Origin: CAYUIG01 sp964444685
GTDB lineage: Bacteria > Gemmatimonadota > Gemmatimonadetes > Longimicrobiales > RSA9
DNA: 46,825 nucleotides
Reading direction: 5' to 3'
Assembly: GCA_964444685.1 (NCBI GenBank)
Contig: CAYUIG010000028.1
Coordinates: 1 to 46,825 of the forward strand
Every line of letters starts with the position of its first letter. The stretch's first letter is position 1. Below the pieces are notes generated by a model, which worked only from the letters and a program-made list of their open reading frames with translations, ran no database searches and was not told where the DNA came from. Made by a program: the position numbers and the translations under genes. Positions 1-9,123 of the stretch are shown piece by piece.

Positions 1-1
1 C

Positions 2-1117
2 GGCGGCAACGCGGTGAACCGGATGATCGATGAGAGTCTGCACGGCGTGGAGTTCATCAGCGTGAACACGGATGCGCAGGCGCTGAAGCTGTCGAAGTCC
101 GGCACGCGCATTCAGATCGGCAAGAAGCTGACGCGCGGGCCGCGCGCTGGCGCGCGGCCGGAGATCGGCCGGCAGGCGATCGAGGAGAGCCGCGATGAGA
201 TGGCCGAGGTCCTCCAGGGCGCCGACCTGGTCTTCATCACGGCCGGCATGGGCGGCGGCACGGGCACGGGGGCGGCCCCGGTGATCGCGGAGATTGCCCG
301 CGAGCTGGGCGCGCTCACGATCGGCATCGTCACCCGGCCCTTCCTCTTCGAGGGCAAGAAGCGCATGCGCCAGGCGGAGATGGGGCTCCAGGAGCTGCGC
401 CGGGCGGCCGACACCGTGATCGTCGTGCCGAACGAGCGGCTGCTGAGCGTGGTCGGGAAGGGAACTTCTTTCCGGGACGCGCTAAAAAAGGCAGACGAGG
501 TGCTGCTCCACGCCACGCAGGGGATCAGCGACCTCGTGCACGTAACGGGCGAGGTGAACGTCGATTTCGCCGATGTCCGAACGGTCATGCAGAGCCGTGG
601 GCCGGCCCTCATGGGGACGGGCTACGGGCGCGGCGAGAATCGTGCAGTGGAGGCGGCGCAGGAGGCGATCTCCAGCCCGCTGCTGGACAACGTGACGATC
701 GAGGGCGCGATGGGCGTCCTGATCAACATCACAGGCGGGATGGACCTCACCATTGACGAGGTCACCACCATCGCCTCCATTATTCAGGAAGCGGCCGGAG
801 AGGAGTCCGAGATCATCTTCGGCGCGGTGCACGACGAACACATGCAGAACGAGGCTCGCGTGACGGTGATCGCGACCGGGCTCGAGGGACACGAGGAGCC
901 CATTCGCGACAACGTCGTGCGGCCGGCGTTCGGCGGCGGCCGGTCGGTCGTGACACGGGCTCCGGCAGCGGAGCCCGCGATGGTCGCGGCGGCGGCGCGG
1001 ACGGCCCCTGCGTATGCGGAGGCAGCGCCCTTCCCGCGGCCCGCGGTCACCCCGATCGGTCGGCATCAGCTCACCGATCTGGACATCCCGACGTTCATCC
1101 GTCGGCAGATGGACTGA
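2..1117 (+). CDS. ftsZ: Cell division protein FtsZ, 5'-truncated by window edge
   Basis: Tubulin-like GTPase that forms the cytokinetic Z-ring at the inner face of the membrane. The reading frame is open from base 2 and starts inside the N-terminal glycine-rich loop (GGNAVNRM), so the true start lies upstream, and the GTG at 14 is an internal codon. The tubulin signature GGGTGTGAAP is encoded near 250-280, and the T7 synergy region NVDFADVR follows near 555. A variable alanine/proline-rich linker (about residues 305-350 of the visible part) leads to the conserved C-terminal peptide DIPTFIRRQMD, the docking site for FtsA and similar partners. ftsA would be expected just upstream but is outside the window. 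An M23 endopeptidase gene follows after 24 bp. Identification is secure. Confidence 0.98.
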   Translation, partial: GGNAVNRMIDESLHGVEFISVNTDAQALKLSKSGTRIQIGKKLTRGPRAGARPEIGRQAIEESRDEMAEVLQGADLVFITAGMGGGTGTGAAPVIAEIARELGALTIGIVTRPFLFEGKKRMRQAEMGLQELRRAADTVIVVPNERLLSVVGKGTSFRDALKKADEVLLHATQGISDLVHVTGEVNVDFADVRTVMQSRGPALMGTGYGRGENRAVEAAQEAISSPLLDNVTIEGAMGVLINITGGMDLTIDEVTTIASIIQEAAGEESEIIFGAVHDEHMQNEARVTVIATGLEGHEEPIRDNVVRPAFGGGRSVVTRAPAAEPAMVAAAARTAPAYAEAAPFPRPAVTPIGRHQLTDLDIPTFIRRQMD

Positions 1118-1141
1118 TTCCGACAGGAGCGTGGCAGAGGT

Positions 1142-2428
1142 TTGAAGGCGAACCAATACGGGCTGCTGGCAGTAACCGGCCTCGCAGCCATCACGTTCGG
1201 CGGGTTCGCGCTCGTGCGAGGCGAACCCGCTGCCGATCCTGCCACGGCTCCCACGCTCGGGCCTCTGTACGCGGCTCCGGTCGAGCGCGTGGAGACCCAC
1301 GTGCTCGGCGCGGGGCAGACGCTCAGCGCCCTGCTCGCCCGGGCGTCCATCACCGGCGACGAGCTCACGAACCTCCTGTTCGGGCTGCGCCAGTACATCA
1401 ATCCGCGCCGTCTGCCGGGCGGTGTCGAGATCACGGTGCGCCGCTGGACCCGCACGCAGGATCCGCGTGCGATCGACGTGCGCGTCAATCAGGACAGCAC
1501 GCTCCACCTCTTCCGTGATGAGACGGGGTGGAACGGCCGCTACTCGGTGACGCCCACCGTGCTCGACACGGTGTACGCGTCCGGTGCGATCGATGCAGGC
1601 CGCACGCTGTACGAGGCCATCGTCTACGACGAGGACTCGACGCTGCCTGCGGGCGAGCGCATTCAGCTCGTGTACGAGCTCGCCGAGATCTATGAGTACA
1701 AGCTCGACTTCCGCGTCGAGATCCAGCCCGGCGACCGCTACCGCCTCGTGTACGAGCGCGAGGCGCGTCCGGACGGCACCGCACGCCGCCGCCGCATCCT
1801 CGCGGCCGAGATCGAGAACGGCTCGCGCGTGTATCCGGCCATCTGGTTCAACCGCGACGAGGTGAGCGGCTACTACGATGAAGAGGGCCGGCCGCTCCGC
1901 ACCGGCTTCAGCCGCTATCCCGTCAACTACCGGATTACCTCGAACTTCAATCCGCGCCGCTACCACCCGGTGCTCGGCACGACGCGCGCGCACCTGGGCA
2001 CCGACTTCGGCGCGCCGCGCGGCACGCCCGTGGGCGCGACGGCGGACGGCACGGTCGTATTCGCGGGCGTGAACGGCGGCTACGGCAATCTCGTCCGTAT
2101 CCGCCACATGAACGGCTACGAGACGCGCTACGCGCACCTCAGCCGCTTCGCCTCCGGCATCCGCGCCGGCACGCGTGTCAAGCAGAAGCAGATCATCGGA
2201 TACGTCGGCGCCACGGGCCTCGCCACCGGACCGCACCTGCACTACGAGCTGCGCCGCAACGGTCAGGCGATCAACGTGCGCACCGCACGACTGCCGGACG
2301 CGCCGCCACTCGAGGCGAAGTACCTCGAGGAGTTCAAGGGCCTCGTGGGCGGTCGTCTCGCACTGCTCGACGTCGCTCGGCCCCAGCCGGCTATCGCCGG
2401 TGTGCCGGTAACGCCGGACCATCCCTAG
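1142..2428 (+). CDS. M23-family peptidoglycan DD-endopeptidase, MepM/ShyA-like
   Basis: Predicted zinc metallopeptidase that cuts peptide cross-links in peptidoglycan. A TTG start gives 428 residues, beginning with a membrane anchor or uncleaved signal (about residues 5-25). A LysM/OapA-like segment (about 50-100) follows, then a Csd3/ShyA-type middle domain and a C-terminal LytM domain. The zinc-site motifs are intact: H284xxxD288 in AHLGTDFGAP and H365xH367 in PHLHYEL. The stretch STRYHPVLGT-like before the first ligand (here NPRRYHPVLG) is typical of MepM-type enzymes. The gene lies 24 bp after ftsZ and is followed by a good intrinsic terminator, so it probably ends a division-related operon. 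This suggests a role in septal or lateral wall remodelling; the exact cleavage specificity cannot be read from the sequence. Confidence 0.9.
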   Translation: MKANQYGLLAVTGLAAITFGGFALVRGEPAADPATAPTLGPLYAAPVERVETHVLGAGQTLSALLARASITGDELTNLLFGLRQYINPRRLPGGVEITVRRWTRTQDPRAIDVRVNQDSTLHLFRDETGWNGRYSVTPTVLDTVYASGAIDAGRTLYEAIVYDEDSTLPAGERIQLVYELAEIYEYKLDFRVEIQPGDRYRLVYEREARPDGTARRRRILAAEIENGSRVYPAIWFNRDEVSGYYDEEGRPLRTGFSRYPVNYRITSNFNPRRYHPVLGTTRAHLGTDFGAPRGTPVGATADGTVVFAGVNGGYGNLVRIRHMNGYETRYAHLSRFASGIRAGTRVKQKQIIGYVGATGLATGPHLHYELRRNGQAINVRTARLPDAPPLEAKYLEEFKGLVGGRLALLDVARPQPAIAGVPVTPDHP

Positions 2429-2463
2429 AGCGGACCCCCGCGCCCCATAAGGCGTAGTAACGA

Positions 2464-2496
2464 GGCCCGTCGGCGTTGAGCCGGCGGGCCTTTTTT
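2464..2496 (+). terminator. Rho-independent terminator after the M23 gene
   Basis: An 11-bp stem (GGCCCGTCGGC at 2464-2474 and GCCGGCGGGCC at 2480-2490, with one G-U pair) closes a 5-nt loop and is followed directly by six T residues (2491-2496). It lies 35 bp after the M23 stop and 17 bp before the next gene. This is the only hairpin in the window with a proper T tract. Confidence 0.9.
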
Positions 2497-2512
2497 CGAC
2501 AGCCGTGAACGG

Positions 2513-4480
2513 ATGAGTCCACTCGCCTGGCTGCTGTTCGTTGCACTCGCCGCCGCGCTCGCCGCAGGTGTCGCGCTGCTCTATCGGCGGCGCGAACCGC
2601 CCGGCCGCGGGCGGCCGCTGCTGACCGCACTGCGCGCGGCCGCACTCGCGGTGCTGCTGCTGCTCGTCTTCGATCCCGAGCTGCCCGCGGGCGGCCGCGT
2701 GGGCGGCGGCCCATCCACGCGCGTGCTGCTCGATGCGTCCCTCAGCATGCGGCTCTCTTCGCGCTGGGATGATGCCGTCACAGAGGCGCGCCGACTCGCG
2801 GGCCGCGAGGAGGTCGTTCTCTTCGGCGACGTCCCACGCCTCGTGATCCCGGACTCCCTCGACGACCTCGCACCCGAAGCAGCCAGCACACGGCTGCTGC
2901 CTGCGCTCCAGGCCGCGGCCGAAGCGGGCGCGCGCCGCGTCGTCGTCGTCACCGATGGCGGTGTCGAGGATGCCACGTCGATTGCGCGCTGGCTGCCGAC
3001 GCTCGGGATTTCACTCGACGAGCAGCTCGTGGGCGGCGATGCGCACAACCTCGCCGTCGCCGAGATCGATGCGCCGACATGGGCGCAGGCGGGTGAACCG
3101 CTCGATCTGCGCGTCGACATCGCATCCGTCGGGTCACCGCCGTCGGATTCCGTTCGCGTTTCGATTCGCTCGGGTACGGAAACGCTCGCGGAAGCGCGCG
3201 TGGCGCCGCCCGCTGCGGGGCGGCTGTCCACCGCGTCACTGCGCTTTACACCCGTCGCGCCCGACGGCGGCGGACATGTGCGCTACGAAGTCGTCATCGA
3301 TTCCGGCGACCCGGCGCCCGACGATGACACGCGCACGATCTACATCTTCGTCACCGAACGTCCGACCGGTGTCGCGATCGTTTCCTTCCAGCCCGACTGG
3401 GAGCCGCGCTTCCTGTTGCCGGTGCTCGAGCGTGCACTCGGGATTCCTGCGCGCGGTTTCCTGCGCGCGGCCGGAGGACGCTGGGTGCAGGCCGGGCAGG
3501 GCAGCACCGCAGGCGAGCTGCTCACCGGGGATGACGTGCGCGACGCGGTTGCACTCGCCGACCTCGTCGTATTCCACGGATTGACGGCGGGCACGCCGCT
3601 GCCCGACTGGGCGGCCGCCACACTGCGTTCCGCGCCGCGGCTGATCGTGCTGCCCGGCTCGGATGCAACGGGTCTCCCACTGCCCATCGAGCTCGGCCGC
3701 GCTACGGCGGGTGAGTGGACCGTAGCGCCCGACCTGCCGCCGTCGCCGGTGGCTCCGCTGATCGCTGCGGAGCCGCTCGTCTCCGCGCCTCCGCTCGTGG
3801 CGCTGCACACGGTGGAAGCCCCGCCGGGCGTATGGGCGCCGCTGCTGGCGCGACGCGGCCGCTCCGGTACGGGCCAGCCGCTCGCGTTGGCAGGCGAGGC
3901 GCGGGGGCGGCGCTGGGCTGTGGCGCTGGGCGTCGGCTACTGGCGCTGGGCCTTCCGCAACGGCGAGACCGCCGACGCGTACGCGCGCCTCTGGAGCGCG
4001 CTGGCAGGCTGGGTCGTACGCGAGCAGGGCACCGTGGCCGCGGAGCCCGTGCGGCCGGTCCAGCGTGCCGTGCCGCGCGGCGTGGCGCCCGCGTGGATCG
4101 CTCCGGGGCTGGGCGCGGACTCGGTTCAGCTCACGCTCACGGATGCAGGCGGCAACGCGCGCGACACCGTTCTCATGGCGGCTGCCGACACCGTACGCGC
4201 CGCCGTGCTGCCGCCCGGCCGATATCGCTATCGCGCCACGGCCCTCGATGGTGACACCATTCGTGCGAGCGCGGAGGGCGAGATCACAGTGGAGACGTGG
4301 TCCCCCGATTTCGTCCGACCTGCGGTTGCACTCGAAGAGGTCGAAGCATCCGCACGCCCGGTCGGCCGCGCGGGTGCAGGACCGACCCGGCCCCTGCACG
4401 CGACACCGTGGCCGTACGCATTGATACTGATCCTGCTTGCAGCCGAATGGATCCTGCGCCGCCGCTGGGGCCTGCGATGA
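2513..4480 (+). CDS. Membrane-anchored von Willebrand factor A-like protein
   Basis: A 655-residue protein of unknown specific role. Two hydrophobic segments at the N-terminus (about residues 2-24 and 37-56) and one at the C-terminus (about 630-650, ending in RRRWGLR) bracket a large region predicted to lie outside the membrane. Residues about 69-160 look like a vWA domain: a MIDAS-type DxSxS motif (D74-ASLSM) and a second acidic loop VVVVTDGG (D148). A class I glutamine amidotransferase-like fold follows, with beta-rich segments after it. This layout recalls the BatA/BatB-like and DUF4159/glutamine amidotransferase-like membrane proteins found beside MoxR ATPases, but no MoxR or DUF58 gene is present here. 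It sits alone between a terminator and ftsY. The start ATG is the first in frame after the terminator. Confidence 0.7.
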   Translation: MSPLAWLLFVALAAALAAGVALLYRRREPPGRGRPLLTALRAAALAVLLLLVFDPELPAGGRVGGGPSTRVLLDASLSMRLSSRWDDAVTEARRLAGREEVVLFGDVPRLVIPDSLDDLAPEAASTRLLPALQAAAEAGARRVVVVTDGGVEDATSIARWLPTLGISLDEQLVGGDAHNLAVAEIDAPTWAQAGEPLDLRVDIASVGSPPSDSVRVSIRSGTETLAEARVAPPAAGRLSTASLRFTPVAPDGGGHVRYEVVIDSGDPAPDDDTRTIYIFVTERPTGVAIVSFQPDWEPRFLLPVLERALGIPARGFLRAAGGRWVQAGQGSTAGELLTGDDVRDAVALADLVVFHGLTAGTPLPDWAAATLRSAPRLIVLPGSDATGLPLPIELGRATAGEWTVAPDLPPSPVAPLIAAEPLVSAPPLVALHTVEAPPGVWAPLLARRGRSGTGQPLALAGEARGRRWAVALGVGYWRWAFRNGETADAYARLWSALAGWVVREQGTVAAEPVRPVQRAVPRGVAPAWIAPGLGADSVQLTLTDAGGNARDTVLMAAADTVRAAVLPPGRYRYRATALDGDTIRASAEGEITVETWSPDFVRPAVALEEVEASARPVGRAGAGPTRPLHATPWPYALILILLAAEWILRRRWGLR

Positions 4481-4491
4481 TGTTCGCGTCC

Positions 4492-4519
4492 CCAGACTCC
4501 AGACCCCAGACTCCAGACT
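4492..4519. repeat. Heptad tandem array, 4 x CCAGACY
   Basis: Four consecutive 7-bp units (CCAGACT, CCAGACC, CCAGACT, CCAGACT) fill most of the 43-bp gap between the vWA gene and ftsY. The array ends 4 bp before the ftsY ATG, so ftsY has no recognisable ribosome-binding site. The same heptad occurs at 39844-39878, and a relative of it at 10554-10581. Confidence 0.9.
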
Positions 4520-4523
4520 CGTG

Positions 4524-5447
4524 ATGGACAAGCTGTCCCGCATCGCTGGCGAGAAGAAGAGCCTCTGGCGCCGCATCCGCGACTTCGCGCTCACGGATGT
4601 CGGCGTACTCGTGCGCGGTCTCGATGAGAAGTCGCTCGAGCGCTTCGAGGAGGTGCTGCTCGCCGCGGACTTCGGTGTGCCCGCCACGGTGCATCTGATG
4701 GAGCGCATCGAGGAGCGCATGCGCGCCGGCCAGCTGAAGACGGAAGACGATCTACGCGCCGCACTCGAGGCGGAGATCCGGGCGATCCTCGAGCCGCGCG
4801 CGGAGCAGGCGGGGCTGCGCTTCGCGGAGGGCGGACCGACCGTGATCCTCATGGTCGGCGTGAACGGCGTGGGCAAGACCACGACGATTGGCAAGCTCGC
4901 TCACCTGCTCGTGCAGGACGGCCGCAGCGTACTGCTCGCCGCGGGCGATACGTTCCGCGCGGGCGCGATCGATCAGCTCGCCGTCTGGGCCGAACGTGCG
5001 GGCGCCGAGTTCGTCGGCGCGAAGCCGGGTGGTGACCCGGCAGCCGTCGCATACGCGGCGATCGATGCAGCGGAGACGCGCGGACGCGACGTCGTGATCG
5101 TCGACACTGCGGGCCGTCTGCACACGCAGGACGATCTCATAGTCGAGCTCGCGAAGGTGGAGCGCGTCGTCGCGCGCCGCCTCGCGGGCGCGCCGCACGA
5201 GACGCTGCTCGTGCTCGATGCAACGGTTGGCCAGAACGCCGTCTCGCAGGCGCGCGTCTTCGGTCAGGCGCTCGGCCTCTCCGGCATCGTGCTCGCGAAG
5301 CTCGACAGCACGGCGCGCGGCGGCATCGTGGTCGCGCTCCGCCAGGAGTTCGACCTCCCCGTCAAGTTCGTCGGCACGGGCGAGCAGATCGGTGAGCTGC
5401 GCCTCTTCGATCCTGCGGAGTTCGCGCGCGGCGTCCTGCTCGATTGA
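4524..5447 (+). CDS. ftsY: Signal recognition particle receptor FtsY
   Basis: SRP-receptor GTPase that docks ribosome-SRP complexes at the SecYEG translocon. From ATG 4524 the protein has 307 residues: an N-terminal helical bundle (about 1-85) followed by the NG GTPase domain. Visible motifs are the G1 P-loop GVNGVGKTTT (112-121), the DTFRAGAIDQL insertion-box segment, the G3 DTAGR (D194) and the G4-like AKLDSTARGG near residue 258. The acidic A domain present in E. coli is absent, as in many bacteria. The frame stays open upstream to 4437, but that extension overlaps the vWA gene and reads through the heptad array, so it was rejected; GTG 4521 is the only close alternative. The stop overlaps the recG start by 4 nt, which implies coupling. 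Confidence 0.97.
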   Translation: MDKLSRIAGEKKSLWRRIRDFALTDVGVLVRGLDEKSLERFEEVLLAADFGVPATVHLMERIEERMRAGQLKTEDDLRAALEAEIRAILEPRAEQAGLRFAEGGPTVILMVGVNGVGKTTTIGKLAHLLVQDGRSVLLAAGDTFRAGAIDQLAVWAERAGAEFVGAKPGGDPAAVAYAAIDAAETRGRDVVIVDTAGRLHTQDDLIVELAKVERVVARRLAGAPHETLLVLDATVGQNAVSQARVFGQALGLSGIVLAKLDSTARGGIVVALRQEFDLPVKFVGTGEQIGELRLFDPAEFARGVLLD

Positions 5448-7540
5448 ACACGACGCCGCAGTCCCGTGCGGCCGCCCTGCTCGACGGCCCCGTACAGTTC
5501 GTCAAGGGCGTGGGCCCGCGCCGCGCCGAACAGCTCGCACGTCTCGGGATCCGGACTGCGCGCGACCTGCTCTTCCATGTGCCGCGCCGCTACGAGGACG
5601 CGAGCACCGTGACGCCGATCGGCCGGGCACAGGTCGGTGCGGATGTCACGCTCATCGGCGCGGTGAAGACGAAGGCGGTGATCGTCGCGCGTTCGGGGCT
5701 GCGCATCTTCCAGGCGATCCTCACCGACGAGTCCGGACAGATCGAGGCGTCGTGGCCCGGTCAGCCCTACCTCGACCGCTCGATCCAGACCGGCGACCTC
5801 GTGCTCGTCACCGGACCCGTGCGCTTCTTCCAGTCGCGCCAGATCCAGCCGCGCGAACACATCGTGCTGGGCCGCGCGGACGAGGCGGATGCATCCGGCA
5901 TCGTGCTGCCGATCTATCCCGCCACCGAGGGGCTTTCCCAGAAGGTGCTGCGATCGATCATCGATCAGAACCTCGACAAGCTCCTCGAGGCCGCGAAGTC
6001 CGACGACTCGCACGATGCGCGTGAACTGCGCGCGCTCGGAATGCCGCCGCTCGATCAGGCGCTCACGTGGCTGCACCGGCCGGAGTCCCTCGCCGATGCC
6101 GAACGCGGGCGGCGACGCCTCGCCTGGGACGAAGCGCTCGCCACGCAGCTCCTGCACGCACGCGCGCACCAGCGCGCCCGGCGCGAGCGCGCCGGGATCA
6201 GCTTTCGACGCACGGACGAACTGATCGCACCGCTGTACCGCGCACTGCCGTTCACGCTCACGAACGCACAGACGCGCGCGATCGCCGAGATCTTCGGCGA
6301 CATGACATCGGCCGAACGCATGAACCGGCTGCTGCAGGGGGATGTAGGTTCGGGCAAGACGATCGTCGCGCTGTTCGCCATGATGCTCGCGGCCGAGTCC
6401 GGATATCAGTCTGCATTGATGGCGCCCACGGAGATCCTCGCCGAGCAGCATCTGCGTACACTGCGTTCGCTCGCGGACGCGTTGCCCGTTCGGATCGAGC
6501 TGCTCACCGGCCGCCTGCCGGCCGCGGAACGCAAACGCGTGCGCGCGGCGGCCGCATCGGGTGAGGCGACGATCGTGGTCGGAACGCACGCGCTTATCCA
6601 GGAAGGTGTGGAGTTCGCGAAGCTCGGGCTCGCGGTCGTGGACGAGCAGCACCGCTTCGGCGTGCGCCAGCGTCTCGCCCTCGCAGCGCGCGGCGATGCG
6701 CCCGATGTACTGGTGATGTCCGCCACGCCGATTCCGCGCTCGCTGGCTCTGACGCTCTGGGGAGACCTCGACCTCACGGTGCTCGATGAGCGTCCGCCGG
6801 GGCGGATGCCGGTGCGCACTGCCGTGCGCGGCGAGAAGGAGCGCGAGCGGGTGTACGCGTTCGTGCGCGACCAGGTGGCCGAAGGCCGGCAGGCGTACTT
6901 CGTGTATCCGCTCGTCGAGGAGTCGGAGAAGGTGGACCTGCGCGCGGCCACCGAAGAGTACGAGCGGCTGTCGTCCGAAGTCTTCGCCGGTCTGCGAGTG
7001 GGCCTGCTGCACGGCCAGATGCCCGGAGACGAGAAGGATGCGACGATGCTCGCGTTCGCGCGCGGCGAGATCGACATCCTCGTCGCTACGACCGTCATCG
7101 AAGTGGGCATCGATGTGCCGAACGCGACGGTGATGGTGATCGAGCACGCGGAACGCTTCGGGCTCTCGCAGCTGCATCAGCTGCGCGGGCGTGTCGGCCG
7201 CGGCGCGGACGCATCCTACTGCATCCTGATCGGCTCGGGTGCGCCGGTCGTGTACGAGCGACTCCGCCTGCTCGCATCGACCGAGGACGGCTTCGAGATC
7301 GCGCGCGCGGACCTGCACCTGCGCGGCATGGGTGACTTCTTCGGCGCACGCCAGCATGGGCTGCCGGAGTTTCGCTTCTTCGATGCCGAGCGCGACGAGG
7401 ATCTACTGATCCAGGCGCGCGAACGTGCACGCGCGGTGATCGCGGCGGATCCGGAGCTCGTGCAGCCGAATCACGCGCCGCTGAAGCGCGCGCTCTCTAC
7501 GCGCTTCGGCGAACGCGAAAAGCTCTACGAGGTGGGCTGA
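5444..7540 (+). CDS. recG: ATP-dependent DNA helicase RecG
   Basis: Superfamily 2 helicase that remodels stalled replication forks and branch-migrates Holliday junctions. The 698 residues are normal for the family. The N-terminus carries a helix-hairpin-helix-like stretch (FVKGVGPRRAEQLARLGI) and an OB-fold wedge domain (about 60-150). The helicase core has motif I GDVGSGKT (around D300), motif II DEQH (D400-H403), motif III SATPIPRSL and motif VI QLRGRVGRG. Start is TTG 5444 inside the ftsY stop region; the N-terminal residues align in position with other RecG proteins. The gene ends at 7540, immediately next to the stop codon of the convergent gene at 7541, so no intergenic DNA separates them. 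Confidence 0.97.
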   Translation: MNTTPQSRAAALLDGPVQFVKGVGPRRAEQLARLGIRTARDLLFHVPRRYEDASTVTPIGRAQVGADVTLIGAVKTKAVIVARSGLRIFQAILTDESGQIEASWPGQPYLDRSIQTGDLVLVTGPVRFFQSRQIQPREHIVLGRADEADASGIVLPIYPATEGLSQKVLRSIIDQNLDKLLEAAKSDDSHDARELRALGMPPLDQALTWLHRPESLADAERGRRRLAWDEALATQLLHARAHQRARRERAGISFRRTDELIAPLYRALPFTLTNAQTRAIAEIFGDMTSAERMNRLLQGDVGSGKTIVALFAMMLAAESGYQSALMAPTEILAEQHLRTLRSLADALPVRIELLTGRLPAAERKRVRAAAASGEATIVVGTHALIQEGVEFAKLGLAVVDEQHRFGVRQRLALAARGDAPDVLVMSATPIPRSLALTLWGDLDLTVLDERPPGRMPVRTAVRGEKERERVYAFVRDQVAEGRQAYFVYPLVEESEKVDLRAATEEYERLSSEVFAGLRVGLLHGQMPGDEKDATMLAFARGEIDILVATTVIEVGIDVPNATVMVIEHAERFGLSQLHQLRGRVGRGADASYCILIGSGAPVVYERLRLLASTEDGFEIARADLHLRGMGDFFGARQHGLPEFRFFDAERDEDLLIQARERARAVIAADPELVQPNHAPLKRALSTRFGEREKLYEVG

Positions 7541-8068
7541 CTAGCCGATCGGCACACGCAGGCCCAGCTCCGCGCCCTCGCGTGAAGGCGAGAACTGGAA
7601 GCGCGGCGGGCGGTAGGGCACGTCATCGGGCGGGCCGTCGTTCCCCAGATCCAGCAGGAAGAGCACGAGACTCGCCGCGAGCCCCACCTGACTCGCGATC
7701 AGCCCCGTGCGCGTGTGGCGGTCCAGCCGCCGGACGTCCTGATACATCGCTTCGAGCGCAGGGTCGCTGTACGCACCATCCGGCTCGCGCCGCAGACAGT
7801 TCGTGCGATCCTGCTCGCACGCGTTCTCCAGCGCATCGTACGCATCGTCCGCACGCCCGCTCTCGAGGAAGCCGTAAAGCGCCGCACCGGCTGCGCCCGC
7901 GAGCGTTCCCCACTTCGCGATGCGCAGCGGCCGCCATGCGGAGCGTGTCTCCTGCACGTTGGACTCGACGCGCTCGGCGAGGATCGGCGGCGGCGCGTCC
8001 AGCCGGAGCTGGGCGCTTGCAGAGGCCGCGAACAGGATTCCCGTAACGGCGGCGAGGAGTGTCTTCAT
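7541..8068 (-). CDS. Small secreted or membrane protein of unknown function
   Basis: A 175-residue protein that I do not recognise. It begins with a clear signal peptide (MKTLLAAVTGILFAASASA, cleavage likely after ASA). Two hydrophobic segments follow, about residues 52-68 (WGTLAGAAGAALYGFLESG) and 122-140. Between them lies a hydrophilic stretch with two cysteines (ENACEQDRTNC) that could form a disulfide outside the cytoplasm. The C-terminus ends in a strand-like segment (GAELGLRVPIG). The ATG overlaps the stop of the upstream PQQ-propeller lipoprotein gene (ATGA), so both are probably co-translated and may act together at the envelope. Confidence 0.75.
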   Translation of the reverse strand: MKTLLAAVTGILFAASASAQLRLDAPPPILAERVESNVQETRSAWRPLRIAKWGTLAGAAGAALYGFLESGRADDAYDALENACEQDRTNCLRREPDGAYSDPALEAMYQDVRRLDRHTRTGLIASQVGLAASLVLFLLDLGNDGPPDDVPYRPPRFQFSPSREGAELGLRVPIG

Positions 8069-9123
8069 TGCAGCTTCACCAGCGTCCCGCGGAGCAGGGG
8101 AACGAACACGGCGGATTCCGAGACGACGGCGGGTGAGACGATCGAGTCGCCCAGGTCGCGGCTCCAGCGGACCGTGCCGTCCAGGTCTATGGCGAGGAGC
8201 GCACCGTCGAGTCGGCCGACGAGCAGCCGGTCGCCTGCGGCCGCAAGTGATCCGGTAGCCGTGCCGCCCAGTGATGCGATGCGTTCCGCACGATCGCCGT
8301 CGATGCGCCAGACCTCCGCGCTACGCGTCAGTGCGTACACGGCACCACCTGCGCGTACGGGTTGGGCGAGCACCGGCGCACCCAGCGTGAGCGTGCGCAG
8401 GATGCGGTGCGCCGCGAGGTCGGCAATGGCGATGTCGCCGGAATGGAGCGGCAGGTACAGCCGATCCCCGTCGAGCAGCGGGGGTGCTGCCACCGTGGCG
8501 GGGAGCGTGATGCGCGCTTCGATCGCACCCGTGGCGCGGTCCAGCCCGAAGAGCGTGTCCGTCGTCGTGGCGACCCAGACGCGCTGGCCGTGCACGACCG
8601 GCCGCGCCACCGGCACGCCGGGCAGCCGCCGATCGAACACGCCCGAGCCGTCGAACGTGCGCAGTGCGCGCACACCCGCCGACGTCGCGACGTACAGCGT
8701 GTCACCGCCGAGTGCGGGCGTCGCGATTGCCACACCCGTGCGCTGCGCCCAGATGCGCCGGCCGCGCTCGGTGTCGATGGCGTACACGCGCTCGTCGCGA
8801 CGGCCGGTCGAGATGTAGAACCGGTCCCCATCACGTACCGGCGGTCCGAGCACCGGCGCATTCACCCGCTCGGTCCAGAACAGCTCGCCCGTCTCGGACG
8901 ACAGCGTGACCAGCAGCCGGTCGGTCGTGACCGCAACCACGACCGGGCCGACCACGGCGATCGGCTGCGTCAACCCGCGTCCCACATCCTCGCGCCAGAC
9001 CACCGCCACCGAGTCCGGGACCGCGCCCGGCACGGGCGCGGCGGGCATGGGCGGCGCGTCGCGGTGCATCGTCGTGCACCCCGCGCACGCCACTACGGCA
9101 ACGGCGAAATTGACACTGCGCAT
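8065..9123 (-). CDS. PQQ-type beta-propeller lipoprotein, BamB-like
   Basis: A 352-residue predicted lipoprotein with repeated WD40/PQQ-like blades. The signal sequence ends in a lipobox (VVAC or CAGC) within the first 16 residues. At least five blade repeats follow the pattern xxYVxxxxGxxxALDxxTG, for example DRFYISTGRRDERVYAIDTERG, given here only as a pattern. The fold is that of BamB, the outer-membrane assembly scaffold, but the same propeller is used by many periplasmic proteins, so a BAM role is not proven. The start ATG (9121-9123) has a good GGTAGGAG ribosome-binding site on the minus strand. The gene is divergent from asnS, whose -35 element lies inside this coding region, and is coupled to the small protein downstream. 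Confidence 0.8.
   Translation of the reverse strand: MRSVNFAVAVVACAGCTTMHRDAPPMPAAPVPGAVPDSVAVVWREDVGRGLTQPIAVVGPVVVAVTTDRLLVTLSSETGELFWTERVNAPVLGPPVRDGDRFYISTGRRDERVYAIDTERGRRIWAQRTGVAIATPALGGDTLYVATSAGVRALRTFDGSGVFDRRLPGVPVARPVVHGQRVWVATTTDTLFGLDRATGAIEARITLPATVAAPPLLDGDRLYLPLHSGDIAIADLAAHRILRTLTLGAPVLAQPVRAGGAVYALTRSAEVWRIDGDRAERIASLGGTATGSLAAAGDRLLVGRLDGALLAIDLDGTVRWSRDLGDSIVSPAVVSESAVFVPLLRGTLVKLQ

Noticed and set aside
14..16. GTG at 14 as the ftsZ start
   Set aside because: The codon lies inside the conserved GGNAVNRM loop; the frame is open to the window edge, so the gene is truncated, not started here.
482..2422. Long minus-strand open frame (646 codons) opposite ftsZ and the M23 gene
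   Set aside because: It is an antisense shadow made by high GC at third codon positions; low-complexity Arg/Ala/Val/Asp composition and no family motif. The same applies to the frames opposite recG, alr, fbp and purL.
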